A stretch of 37,500 nt of DNA from Prevotella merdae. GTDB lineage: Bacteria; Bacteroidota; Bacteroidia; Bacteroidales; Bacteroidaceae. Of the stretch, positions 14,872 through 22,944 are shown piece after piece; positions within the stretch are counted from its first letter, which is position 1; each line of letters starts with the position of its first letter. The position numbers were made by a program, and so were the translations under genes. The stretch covers positions 1,091,146 through 1,128,645 of the forward strand of contig NZ_LT985323.1 in NCBI RefSeq assembly GCF_900290275.1, in the 5' to 3' direction. The notes under the pieces were generated by a model. The model saw only the letters and a list, made by a program, of their open reading frames with translations, searched no databases and had not been told where the DNA came from.

Positions 14872-15726
14872 TTACTCGTTGTCTGGAGCCTTGTCGATGA
14901 GGTCCATAAACTGGTCGAGCTTAGGAGTGATGATGATCTGAGTGCGGCGGTTACGTTGCTTGCCCACCTCGGTAGAGTTGGTTGTAACAGGGTTGTACTC
15001 GCCACGTCCACCAGCTGTAAGACGCTTAGGGTCTACACCATACTGGTTCTGCAAAGCCTGAACAACACTTGAAGCACGCAAGCAAGAGAGGTCCCAGTTG
15101 TTGCGGATGTTCTTCATTGTAGCAGCGCTTGCGTTAACAGGCACGTTGTCGGTATTACCCTCAATCAGCACCTCATAGTCCTTATAGTCCATGATTATCT
15201 TTGCAATCTTGCTAAGAGTCTCGGCGGCACGGTCGTTAATTTCGTACGAACCACTCTTGTAGAGCATGTTGTCGGCAAGCGAGATGTAAACAACACCCTT
15301 CAGAACCTGAACGTCAACCTCCTTCATCTCCTCCTTGCTAAGCGAGCGTGTAAGGTTGTTGGTGAGCACCATGTTGAGCGAGTCGCTCTTCGACTTAACC
15401 TCAACCAAGTGGCGTATGTACTGGTTTGACTCGTTAATCTGGTCAACGAGCTTAGAGATATTAACGTTGTTTGCGCTTGCGTTGTTGAGGCTCTTGTCAA
15501 GTGAACCCTGCAGCGATGCATAATCCTTCTTAGCCTGTGCGAGCTGGTCTTCGAGCGAAGCCACACGAGCCTTAGATGCAGCGAGCTGCTCCTTAGTGTC
15601 CTGATAGTTTCCGCTGAGCTCTCTATTCTCAAGGCGGCAGTTCTCCAAATCCTTCTTGCTTGCACAGCTTGTGATAGTAAGCAAGCCAGCAAACATAGCG
15701 ATTGCTAATACATTACCTTTCTTCAT
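14872..15726 (-). CDS. OmpA-family lipoprotein
   Basis: A 284-residue envelope lipoprotein. The signal peptide ends in a lipobox (LTITSC, Cys21), so it should be lipid-anchored and, lacking Asp at +2, sent to the outer membrane. Residues 25-130 are a charged helical region with coiled-coil character (ENRELSGNYQDTKEQLAASK onward). The C-terminal 120 residues are an OmpA peptidoglycan-binding domain, with VLIEGNTDNVPVN, NWDLSCLRASSVV and GRGEYNPVTTNSTEVGKQRN; the key Asp and Arg that contact diaminopimelate are present. Its role is to tie the outer membrane to the cell wall. It has its own promoter and is transcribed towards the shared terminator. Confidence 0.92.
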   Translation of the reverse strand: MKKGNVLAIAMFAGLLTITSCASKKDLENCRLENRELSGNYQDTKEQLAASKARVASLEDQLAQAKKDYASLQGSLDKSLNNASANNVNISKLVDQINESNQYIRHLVEVKSKSDSLNMVLTNNLTRSLSKEEMKEVDVQVLKGVVYISLADNMLYKSGSYEINDRAAETLSKIAKIIMDYKDYEVLIEGNTDNVPVNASAATMKNIRNNWDLSCLRASSVVQALQNQYGVDPKRLTAGGRGEYNPVTTNSTEVGKQRNRRTQIIITPKLDQFMDLIDKAPDNE

Positions 15727-15790
15727 ATCTTTCTTCTTTTTTTTGTTGTTATTCTACTTTTAATTTGTCAGTATAATCACTATTTGGGTG

Positions 15791-15798
15791 CAAAGTTA
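15791..15798 (-). promoter_or_regulatory. -7 element for the OmpA-like gene
   Basis: On the minus strand the sequence is TAACTTTG followed by CACCC, an exact TAnnTTTG match about 65 bases upstream of the start codon. The -33 box is not clear. Confidence 0.5.
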
Positions 15799-15880
15799 GC
15801 ACATTAAGTTTATACCATTCATAATTATAACGTTTATAAAGCTAAAATGTTGAATGGCTTTAATTTATTTTAACTTGATG

Positions 15881-15911
15881 TTGTCTGTTTCGTATAAAAT
15901 ATCTACATTTG
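15881..15911 (+). promoter_or_regulatory. Promoter of the GH92 gene
   Basis: TTG at 15881-15883 is followed after 20 bases by TACATTTG (15904-15911). The -7 box is a perfect match and the -33 box a partial one. The ATG lies 45 bases downstream. Confidence 0.55.
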
Positions 15912-15956
15912 CATTTGTAGTAAACCATAAACAGCCAGCTAAATAAAAACCAATCT

Positions 15957-18224
15957 ATGAAACAAGTAAAAATAATATTTGCAAGCCTTATTCTTGTTCT
16001 GTTTGCCACAACCGCCTTTGCCCATACCGCAGACAACACTCGCTATGTAGACCCCTTTATAGGTACAACCAATTATAGCGTGTGCAACCCGGGTGCTGTG
16101 CGTCCGCATGCATTGATGTCTGTAGTGCCTTTTAACGTTATGGGGTCCGACCTTAACGTTAAGGATAAGGACCGTGGGTGGTGGTCGGCGCCATACGAGT
16201 ATAACAACAAGTATTTTACGGGCTTTGCACATGTAACACTAAGTGGTGTGGGATGCCCAGAGATGGGCACGTTGCTAACAATGCCAACAACCGGCAAGCT
16301 TGATGTAGACTACCGCTCGTATGGTTCGGAGTATACCGATGAGGTGGCACGACCAGGCTATTACAGCAATTACTTGAAGAAGTATGGCGTGCATTGCGAG
16401 GTGACGTCTACAATGCGAACCTCTATCGAACGCTATACCTTTCCGTCAGGACAGGGCAACCTACTGTTTAACCTTGGCAACGGACTGACTAACGAGGTGG
16501 GAGCAACATTGCGTCGCGTTAGTTCAATCGAGTTTGAGGGTATGCGTCTGCTTGGCACTTTCTGTTACAATCCGCAGGCTGTATTTCCTATGTATTTTGT
16601 TGTGCGTGTGAGCAAAACTCCACAAAAGAGTGGCTATTGGAAAAAGCAACCCGAGCTTAAGGGTGCTGCAAAAGATTGGGATGTGTATAGCGGAAAGTAC
16701 AAGATATACGACAACTATGGTCGCGATATGGCAGGCAATGACATTGGATATTTTATGTCGTTCGACCTTAAGGAAGGCGAGCAGGTAGAGGTGCAGGTTG
16801 GCGTTTCGTTTGTAAGTATAGCCAATGCCAGAGAGAATCTTGATGCCGAACAGCCAACTCGTGACTTTGCCCGTGTAGAACGCGAGTCGCATGATGTATG
16901 GGCAAAAACACTTGGCAAGATAACTGTTGAGGGCGGCACCGACGAACAGCGCCGCGTGTTTTACACAGCTCTTTATCATACACAGATTCATCCCAATATC
17001 CTACAGGATGTAAACGGCGAGTATCCATGTATGGAGGGCGACGAGATACTTAAGACTTCAACCAACCGTTATACAGTATTCTCATTGTGGGACACATATC
17101 GCAATCTTACTCAGCTGCAAACCTTGCTCTTCCCCGACAAGCAAGAGCAGATGATAGGCTCTATGATAGATATGTATAAGGAATGGGGATGGATGCCCAA
17201 GTGGGAATTGTATGGTCGTGAGACGTGGACAATGGAGGGCGACCCTTCTATTCCCATCATAACCGATGCTTGGCTTAAGGGCATACGCGGCTATGACATA
17301 AACACGGCATACAAGGCTTTCCGTGCCTCGGCAACATTGCCTGGCAATCAGAACAAGATGCGACCTGACATTGACTACTATTACACACATGGCTATATAC
17401 CAATGGGTGAGTATGCAGCCGATTTGTCGGGCGACAACTCTGTGTCGCACGCTTTGGAGTATTATGTTGCCGATAACGCTCTATCCTTGCTTGCGCAGTC
17501 GCTGGGCAAGACAGCCGACGCTAAGTTGTTCCGTAAGCGCTCGCTTGGCTATATACATTATTATAATAAGGAGAGTGGAACATTGCGCCCAATACAGAAG
17601 GACGGCAATTTCCTAACCCCGTTTAATCCGGAGGATGGAGCTGACTTCTCAAATGCACCAGGCTTCCATGAGGGATCGGCTTGGAACTATACCTTCTATG
17701 TGCCGCACGATATAGCGGGACTTGCCAAGCTGATGGGCGGACCAAAACGGTTTGTCGATAAGCTGCAGATGGTGTTCGACAAGAATCTATACGACCCTGC
17801 CAACGAACCCGATATAGCCTATCCGTACCTATTCTCTTACTTTAAGGGAGAAGAGTGGCGCACGCAGAAGACCGTAAAGCAGTTGCTTGAGAAATACTAC
17901 AAGGCACAGCCCGACGGTATTCCAGGCAACGACGACTGTGGAACGATGTCGGCTTGGGCTATATTCTCTATGATGGGCTTGTATCCCGACTGTCCGGGTT
18001 CGCCTTACTACACGCTCACAACGCCAGTGTTCTCAAAGGTAACGCTGCATCTCGACCCTAAGTATTATCCTAATGGCGACATAACCATAACTACCGACCG
18101 CACTTCGCCGTCGCAACTCTATATAGGTTCTATTACCCTTGGTGGCAAGCGGCTTAATGGCTATCGTGTGTCGCATAAGCAGTTGGTTGAAGGAAAGCTA
18201 CTACATATAAAATTGAGGAAATAA
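15957..18224 (+). CDS. GH92 family alpha-mannosidase, secreted
   Basis: A 755-residue exo-alpha-mannosidase of glycoside hydrolase family 92, an inverting, calcium-dependent family that trims mannose from N-glycans or yeast mannan. A signal peptide of about 22 residues ends in TTAFA without a lipobox, so it is probably periplasmic. The N-terminal beta-sandwich begins with YVDPFIGTTNYSVCNPGAVRP, and the following GVGCPEMGTLL is typical of the family. The (alpha/alpha)6 domain contains WDTYRNLTQLQTLLFPDKQ, HEGSAWNYTFYVPHD, NEPDIAYPYLFSYF and the catalytic GNDDCGTMSAWAIFSMMG with the paired Asp. It stands alone; no SusC/SusD pair or other glycosidase is next to it, so it is not obviously part of a polysaccharide utilisation locus. 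Linkage specificity is unknown. Confidence 0.95.
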   Translation: MKQVKIIFASLILVLFATTAFAHTADNTRYVDPFIGTTNYSVCNPGAVRPHALMSVVPFNVMGSDLNVKDKDRGWWSAPYEYNNKYFTGFAHVTLSGVGCPEMGTLLTMPTTGKLDVDYRSYGSEYTDEVARPGYYSNYLKKYGVHCEVTSTMRTSIERYTFPSGQGNLLFNLGNGLTNEVGATLRRVSSIEFEGMRLLGTFCYNPQAVFPMYFVVRVSKTPQKSGYWKKQPELKGAAKDWDVYSGKYKIYDNYGRDMAGNDIGYFMSFDLKEGEQVEVQVGVSFVSIANARENLDAEQPTRDFARVERESHDVWAKTLGKITVEGGTDEQRRVFYTALYHTQIHPNILQDVNGEYPCMEGDEILKTSTNRYTVFSLWDTYRNLTQLQTLLFPDKQEQMIGSMIDMYKEWGWMPKWELYGRETWTMEGDPSIPIITDAWLKGIRGYDINTAYKAFRASATLPGNQNKMRPDIDYYYTHGYIPMGEYAADLSGDNSVSHALEYYVADNALSLLAQSLGKTADAKLFRKRSLGYIHYYNKESGTLRPIQKDGNFLTPFNPEDGADFSNAPGFHEGSAWNYTFYVPHDIAGLAKLMGGPKRFVDKLQMVFDKNLYDPANEPDIAYPYLFSYFKGEEWRTQKTVKQLLEKYYKAQPDGIPGNDDCGTMSAWAIFSMMGLYPDCPGSPYYTLTTPVFSKVTLHLDPKYYPNGDITITTDRTSPSQLYIGSITLGGKRLNGYRVSHKQLVEGKLLHIKLRK

Positions 18225-18319
18225 AGTGGCAATAAGTATGTGAATAACCCATTTTGACTATAAAATCTTACGATTAGAACAATATGGCGGTAAATAGGTA
18301 TAAAAAACATTAAATTTGT

Positions 18320-18350
18320 TTTGCCGTTAAAGATATTTAGCATATCTTTG
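18320..18350 (+). promoter_or_regulatory. Complete promoter of the outer-membrane barrel gene
   Basis: TTTG (18320-18323) is followed after exactly 19 bases by TATCTTTG (18343-18350) and then CATC. Both boxes and spacing match the Bacteroidota consensus. An untranslated leader of about 75 bases precedes the ATG. Confidence 0.8.
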
Positions 18351-18430
18351 CATCTGTCAATACGAAATGCAGAAAAAGTGAACTATTGACAATGTTTTAA
18401 CCTATTGTGTAACATTAAAACTTAAATGGT

Positions 18431-19000
18431 ATGAAGAAATTAATTCTTACAGCAGTAGTAATGCTCGCTTCTGTAGCATCTTATGCACAGCACGCAGTTG
18501 GCTCTTTTACATTGCAGCCTAAGATTGGTATGAACATCGCCGACCTCACAGATGAGGATAAGTCGGATGCTCGCATTGGTTTGGCAGCAGGTGCTGAGTT
18601 TGAGTATCAGGTAACTGATATCGTTAGCGTAAGCTTCGGCGCTCTCTATTCAATGCAGGGATGCAAGGTTGAAGACGCTACTGTAAAGCTCGACTATATC
18701 AATGTACCTCTCCTTGCCAACGTATACGTAGCCAAGGGCTTTGCTGTAAAGCTCGGTTTGCAGCCAGGTTTCAAGGTTAACTATAAGTATAGCGCAGATG
18801 GTGTCTCTGTAGATGGTGACAAGCTTCTTAAGGCTAATGGTGTAGACCTCTCTATTCCTGTTGGCGTATCGTACGAGTATCAGAACTTTGTTCTCGACGG
18901 ACGTTACAACTTTGGTGTAACCAAGGTGTTTGACGTTGATGGTGCAAAGGATAAGCACAGCGTATTCCAGATTACACTCGGATATAAGTTTGATCTCTAA
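18431..19000 (+). CDS. Small outer-membrane beta-barrel protein (PorT-like)
   Basis: A 189-residue protein with a signal peptide ending in VASYAQ and then alternating strands of a small beta-barrel, as in the PF13568-type outer-membrane proteins of Bacteroidota. Strand patterns are seen in SFTLQPKIGMNIADL, IVSVSFGALYSMQG, AVKLGLQPGFKVNYKY and VFQITLGYKFDL. The last strand ends in the aromatic-hydrophobic FDL, as usual for outer-membrane insertion. There are probably eight strands. It is a single-gene transcript with a complete promoter and a strong terminator. Function could be structural or receptor-like and cannot be told from sequence. Confidence 0.85.
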   Translation: MKKLILTAVVMLASVASYAQHAVGSFTLQPKIGMNIADLTDEDKSDARIGLAAGAEFEYQVTDIVSVSFGALYSMQGCKVEDATVKLDYINVPLLANVYVAKGFAVKLGLQPGFKVNYKYSADGVSVDGDKLLKANGVDLSIPVGVSYEYQNFVLDGRYNFGVTKVFDVDGAKDKHSVFQITLGYKFDL

Positions 19001-19022
19001 TATATCCCGTTTTTTCAATATA

Positions 19023-19059
19023 AGCCAGGACGTGAGCAATGCTTCGTCCTGGCTTTTTT
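19023..19059 (+). terminator. Rho-independent terminator of the barrel gene
   Basis: A perfect 10-bp stem AGCCAGGACG/CGTCCTGGCT (19023-19032 with 19045-19054) with a 12-base loop is followed by a run of T. It starts 23 bases after the stop codon. Confidence 0.9.
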
Positions 19060-19117
19060 AGTTACTAAAACATTTACGACCATTATTCCTATGGTTGCGT
19101 AATAGTCTTTATTGTTT

Positions 19118-19687
19118 CTATTTGTATAGTTCGATAGCTTGGGCAGCTATGCTTTGTGGTATGAGCAGCGAAGGATTTTCGCCACGCCTTATCATATCGC
19201 GCACTTGCGTGCTGCTTACATCATAAAGTCCCGTATTTACAAGTTTCACTGTAGGTGGTAGCGAGGCTGTATCGATATCGTAGCCACGTCGCGGATATAT
19301 GCGGATAGGGTAGTGGCTGATGATATCATCGGCATGGTACCAACGGTCGAAGACTTGCCAATTGTCGGCACCTATGAGCAGACAGAACTGACGGTCGGGA
19401 TAATCGTGCGACAGATGTTGCAGCGTGTTCCACATATACGACGGGCGCGGAAGGCTGAACTCGTAGTCGGACACTTTTATACCCTTGATACCTTCAACGG
19501 CATGGCGCGTCATGTCAAGACGTAATTTGTCGTCCAGTAGGTCGGCTGCCTGCTTAAGTGGGTTCTGTGGCGACACCATAAGCCATACCTCATCAATGGC
19601 GCCAAGGCTAAGCATAGCCTTGGCTATAGCGATATGACCATTGTGTATGGGGTTGAACGAGCCCCCGTAGATGCCCGTTCTTATCAT
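19118..19687 (-). CDS. nadD: Nicotinate-nucleotide adenylyltransferase
   Basis: NadD adenylates nicotinate mononucleotide to deamido-NAD, the penultimate step of NAD synthesis in the cytosol. The 189 residues carry the nucleotidyltransferase signature near the N-terminus, GIYGGSFNPIHNGHIAIA, with the (H/T)xGH motif at residues 15-18. The later VSSTQVRDMIRRGE is the ISSTxxR ATP-binding motif. PRPSYMWNTLQHL is also typical for NadD. The ATG overlaps the stop codon of gmk by four bases (ATGA), so the two are coupled. Confidence 0.96.
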   Translation of the reverse strand: MIRTGIYGGSFNPIHNGHIAIAKAMLSLGAIDEVWLMVSPQNPLKQAADLLDDKLRLDMTRHAVEGIKGIKVSDYEFSLPRPSYMWNTLQHLSHDYPDRQFCLLIGADNWQVFDRWYHADDIISHYPIRIYPRRGYDIDTASLPPTVKLVNTGLYDVSSTQVRDMIRRGENPSLLIPQSIAAQAIELYK

Positions 19688-20247
19688 CCCAAGAACTCCT
19701 TGATAATACCGAGAGTTTCCTCAACGGCACGGTCGAGGTCGTCGTTTACAACAATGCGGTCGAACTTAGGAGCAAACGACAGCTCAAACTCGGCACGGGC
19801 AATACGCTGCTCTATAACCTCAGGCGCGTCGGTGGCACGGCCGGTAAGGCGCTTGCGCAACTCTTCAATAGAAGGTGGTTGTATAAAGATGCTAAGGGCG
19901 CGGTCGCCATAGAACTGCTTGATGTTGCATCCGCCCTTAACATCGACATCGAACACCACGTTCTCGCCACGCGCAGCCTGTGTCTCCACTTGCTGCTTAA
20001 GTGTGCCGTAGAAGCGGTCGGTATAAACCTCCTCGTATTCGAGGAACTCGTCATTGGCAATGCGCTGTTTAAACTCCTCGGGAGAGAGGAAGAAATACTC
20101 TACACCATTCTTCTCTGTGCCACGTGGAGCACGTGAGGTGCAAGATATTGAGAATGCGAGATGCAGCTCAGGATGCTGCATTAGTCGGTTGATAATTGTA
20201 CTTTTGCCGCTACCGGATGGAGCGGAGAATATTATAAGTTTGCCCAT
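19684..20247 (-). CDS. gmk: Guanylate kinase
   Basis: Gmk phosphorylates GMP to GDP with ATP. The chosen start at 20247 gives 187 residues beginning MGKLIIFSAPSGSGKSTI, whose P-loop GSGKST is at residues 12-17. The open frame goes on for 30 codons upstream, but those codons come from the TTTTGAR repeat region (KTQNSKFKT and so on) and are not family-like. SISCTSRAPRGTEKNGVEYFF is the GMP-binding region, and VFDVDVKGGCNIK follows. It forms a minus-strand unit yicC-gmk-nadD, an order found in other Bacteroidota. Confidence 0.96.
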   Translation of the reverse strand: MGKLIIFSAPSGSGKSTIINRLMQHPELHLAFSISCTSRAPRGTEKNGVEYFFLSPEEFKQRIANDEFLEYEEVYTDRFYGTLKQQVETQAARGENVVFDVDVKGGCNIKQFYGDRALSIFIQPPSIEELRKRLTGRATDAPEVIEQRIARAEFELSFAPKFDRIVVNDDLDRAVEETLGIIKEFLG

Positions 20248-20433
20248 ATTGGGAGTTTTGAATTTTGAATTTTGAGTTTTGAGTTGTTGCCGTAGGCAAT
20301 TTTGAGTTTTGAGTTTTGAATTGTGCGCTTTGCGCATTTTGAATTATTGAGTTACGAATTCTGAATTCCTAATTGAATAATTCCTAATCGGCGCAGCCGA
20401 CAATTCAAAACTCAAAATTCAAAACACAAAACT
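20248..20433 (-). repeat. TTTTGAR heptad element with three mini-hairpins between yicC and gmk
   Basis: Plus-strand units TTTTGAA/TTTTGAG with a 7-base period (20255-20345) face complementary TTCAAAA/CTCAAAA units (20401-20434), so the ends can pair as a long AT-rich stem. Inside are three 13-base hairpins, each with a 5-bp stem and 3-base loop: TTGCCGTAGGCAA (20287-20299), TGCGCTTTGCGCA (20324-20336) and TCGGCGCAGCCGA (20388-20400). There is no gene in it. Confidence 0.75.
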
Positions 20434-21309
20434 CTACAATGCGTTCAGCACCTGTTCCTTAATCTGCTCCAGCTCATCCTTCATCTTCACCACGATGTTC
20501 TGCATCTCGGCATTGTTGCTCTTAGAGCCAGTAGTATTAATCTCTCTACCCATTTCCTGGGCAATGAATCCGAGCTTCTTGCCCTGTCCGTGTCCCTCGT
20601 TCATCGTCTCGCGGAAGTAGTTGAGGTGGTTGGCAAGGCGCTGCTTCTCCTCGCTGATGTCGAGCTTCTCGATGTAGTAGATAAGCTCCTGCTCAAGGCG
20701 GTTCTTGTCGTACTCTACGTCAGGAATCTGCTTCAAGCCATCTACGATGCGAGTGCGAATTTTCTCGACACGGGCCTTCTCATAAGGCTCAATGCTGTGG
20801 AGCAGTTGTTCGATGTTGTCCACTTTCTCGGCAAACTTTTTTTGCAAGGCAGCTCCCTCCTGTGTGCGGAATGCCACAAGCTGGTCTATAGCCTCGTCTA
20901 CGGCAGCACGTGCAACAGTCCATTCCTCTTCCTCAAGAGTCTCAACCTCAGTCTTTGCCGTAACGTCCGGCATACGCATAAGCGTAACAAACCAGTCTTC
21001 AGGCTCGGGTATGTTGCAGCGTTGTGCAATTGCCTTAATCTGCTGGCAGTAGTTCTCGGCTATAGCAGCGTTTATTACAGTTGCGTCGCTTGCGGCATCC
21101 TTTTCAATCCAGATAGCAAAGTCTACCTTGCCACGCAGCACACGCTGCTGTATGACTTGGCGAATCTCCATCTCCTTCTCGCGATAGAGCGGAGCGATGC
21201 GTGTAGATAGGTCGAGAGCCTTGCTGTTGAGCGACTTGATTTCGACATTAATTTTCTTTCCGTTGTAGACTGCGACAGACTTGCCGTAGCCAGTCATTGA
21301 TAATATCAT
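20434..21309 (-). CDS. yicC: YicC-family endoribonuclease
   Basis: YicC proteins are endoribonucleases implicated in small-RNA and mRNA turnover in E. coli and B. subtilis. The 291 residues match the normal length. The N-terminus ILSMTGYGKSVAVYNGKKIN and the EIKSLNSKALDLSTRI segment are the family signature. The C-terminal DUF1732 part has the LNYFRETMNEGHGQGKKLGF region and FIAQEMGREINTTGSKSN, followed by MKDELEQIKEQVLN. It leads the minus-strand group with gmk and nadD and is separated from gmk by a structured repeat. Confidence 0.94.
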   Translation of the reverse strand: MILSMTGYGKSVAVYNGKKINVEIKSLNSKALDLSTRIAPLYREKEMEIRQVIQQRVLRGKVDFAIWIEKDAASDATVINAAIAENYCQQIKAIAQRCNIPEPEDWFVTLMRMPDVTAKTEVETLEEEEWTVARAAVDEAIDQLVAFRTQEGAALQKKFAEKVDNIEQLLHSIEPYEKARVEKIRTRIVDGLKQIPDVEYDKNRLEQELIYYIEKLDISEEKQRLANHLNYFRETMNEGHGQGKKLGFIAQEMGREINTTGSKSNNAEMQNIVVKMKDELEQIKEQVLNAL

Positions 21310-21379
21310 ATCTTATGTGTGTATAAGTTATCTTGTTGGTGTATAAGTTGGCATTAGGCATTGGTGCCTAACGTGGATG

Positions 21380-21387
21380 CAAAAATA
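21380..21387 (-). promoter_or_regulatory. -7 element for yicC
   Basis: On the minus strand TATTTTTG, followed by CATCC, fits TAnnTTTG and lies about 70 bases upstream of the yicC ATG. The -33 box is not at the usual distance. Confidence 0.4.
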
Positions 21388-21453
21388 CTTATTATTTTCC
21401 AAAGTAATGCCTATTTTGTCGTCAAAATAATCGTCTATTCAACCGAATTGTGC

Positions 21454-21461
21454 TATCTTTG
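21454..21461 (+). promoter_or_regulatory. -7 element for tsaB
   Basis: TATCTTTG followed by CATCC fits the -7 consensus exactly and lies 116 bases before the tsaB ATG. It is divergent from the yicC promoter about 70 bases away. The long leader (21465-21577) contains no recognised riboswitch. Confidence 0.5.
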
Positions 21462-21577
21462 CATCCACATATATGTATGAAGAGGCAAGCTGTTAGCCGT
21501 TGGGCGTAATTTTTTGTGTTAAAGTCCGGACGGTTAGGAGCTATAAGCCTCATATAGAACAGAAAATTATTTTTAGG

Positions 21578-22267
21578 ATGTCGTGTATTTTGAATATTGA
21601 CACGAGCACCAATGTGTGCTCTGTAGCCGTTAGTCAAGACGGCGCTTGTATTTTCTCCAAAGAAGACCATGACGGACCAAATCATGCCGTCATTCTCGGT
21701 ACCTTCGTCGACGAGGCCATGTCGTTTGCCGACAGCCACGCCATACCGCTTGATGCCGTAGCTGTAAGCCAGGGACCTGGCTCGTACACCGGCTTGCGCA
21801 TAGGTGCATCGATGGCTAAAGGTATCTGCTTTGGCCAGGACCTCAAGCTTATCTCGGTACCAACACTGGAGCTTATGACTGTGCCGGTGTTGCTGCGCGA
21901 GGAGGTGGAGGAGGGCGCCCTGCTATGCCCGATGATAGACGCGCGCCGCATGGAGGTATACTCGGCTGTGTACGACCGCGCCCTGAAGGAGGTGCGTGGC
22001 ATACGTGCCGACGTGGTAGATGCCGACACATACAAGGAGTATCTCGACCGCGGACCGGTCTACTTCTTTGGCAATGGTGCCGAGAAGTGTATGGAGGTGA
22101 TAAATCATCCCAATGCCCGTCTTATAAAAGGTGTTGAGCCTTTGGCTAAGTGGATGTATCCACTTGCAGAGCGTAGGATAGCACAGGAGAAGTTTGAGGA
22201 TGTGGCCTACTTCGTGCCCTTCTACCTCAAGGACTTCGTGGCAAAGGAGTCGAAGAAACTGCTTTAG
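21578..22267 (+). CDS. tsaB: tRNA threonylcarbamoyladenosine synthesis protein TsaB
   Basis: TsaB is the non-catalytic partner of TsaD in making t6A37 on tRNAs that read ANN codons. From the ATG at 21578 the protein has 229 residues and starts SCILNIDTSTNVCSVAVSQDG, the ASKHA fold's first phosphate loop. AVSQGPGSYTGLRIGASMAKG is the family's hallmark. The open frame continues 26 codons upstream, but that part is not conserved in type. The gene begins the plus-strand run tsaB, DUF4290, murA, rimM, dxr, rseP. Confidence 0.95.
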   Translation: MSCILNIDTSTNVCSVAVSQDGACIFSKEDHDGPNHAVILGTFVDEAMSFADSHAIPLDAVAVSQGPGSYTGLRIGASMAKGICFGQDLKLISVPTLELMTVPVLLREEVEEGALLCPMIDARRMEVYSAVYDRALKEVRGIRADVVDADTYKEYLDRGPVYFFGNGAEKCMEVINHPNARLIKGVEPLAKWMYPLAERRIAQEKFEDVAYFVPFYLKDFVAKESKKLL

Positions 22268-22308
22268 TCGCGCCCCCTCTAAACCCCGTAATAAAGAAAA
22301 AGAAACGT

Positions 22309-22914
22309 ATGAATATAAAAGGACTCGATTATAACACCCAGCGCGAGCGTCTTGTGCTGCCAGAGTATGGACGCGAGGTACAGCAGATGGTAGACCATTG
22401 TGTGGCTCTGCCTACACGTGCCGAACGACAGCATTGTGCCGAGGCCATTGTTCGTGTTATGGAGCGTATGGCGCCACGCACAGGTGACAGCAACGACCTA
22501 CAACACAAGCTATGGGACCACCTGGCACTGATGAGCAACTTCAAGCTTGATATCGACTATCCCGTCGACATAGAGCAGGCACACAAGATAATGCAGAAGC
22601 CAAAGCCTATGGCTTATCCAATGAAGCGCATACCAGTGCGCCATTATGGCAACATGATGTTTGAAGTGCTCAATATGCTGAAGGATATGCCAGAAGGCCG
22701 CGACCGTGAGGAACTTGTGCGCTTGGCTGCAAACCAAATGAAGCGCGACCTTATGTTGTGGGGGCACGGCTCAAGCGATAACGAGAAGGTGGCATCCGAC
22801 TTAGCCCGATATACCGACGGAAAGGTGCAGCTCGACTTAGGCTCATTCCGCTTTGAACGTTTTGTACCTGAAGCACGTGGCATGGAGAAGAAACAACAAC
22901 GCAGACGCAAATAA
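22309..22914 (+). CDS. DUF4290 family protein
   Basis: A 201-residue cytoplasmic protein of the DUF4290 family, found in Bacteroidota and usually just upstream of murA. It starts IKGLDYNTQRERLVLPEYGR, which is the conserved opening. It is helical, charged and has no signal peptide or membrane segment. The last 15 residues are basic (EKKQQRRRK), which could help it bind nucleic acid or acidic partners (inference). Function is unknown; the constant pairing with murA suggests a link to cell-wall synthesis. It lies 41 bases after tsaB and 30 bases before murA. Confidence 0.88.
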   Translation: MNIKGLDYNTQRERLVLPEYGREVQQMVDHCVALPTRAERQHCAEAIVRVMERMAPRTGDSNDLQHKLWDHLALMSNFKLDIDYPVDIEQAHKIMQKPKPMAYPMKRIPVRHYGNMMFEVLNMLKDMPEGRDREELVRLAANQMKRDLMLWGHGSSDNEKVASDLARYTDGKVQLDLGSFRFERFVPEARGMEKKQQRRRK

Positions 22915-22944
22915 CATATACCCATAATACAATAATATAGGCCT

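Noticed and set aside
20248..20337. Upstream start for guanylate kinase with 30 extra residues
   Set aside because: The extra codons are repeat-derived (KTQNSKFKT) and the normal MGKLIIFSAPSGSGKST start is at 20247.
21462..21577. Possible riboswitch in the tsaB leader
   Set aside because: The leader is over 110 bases long, but I recognise no known riboswitch core in it.
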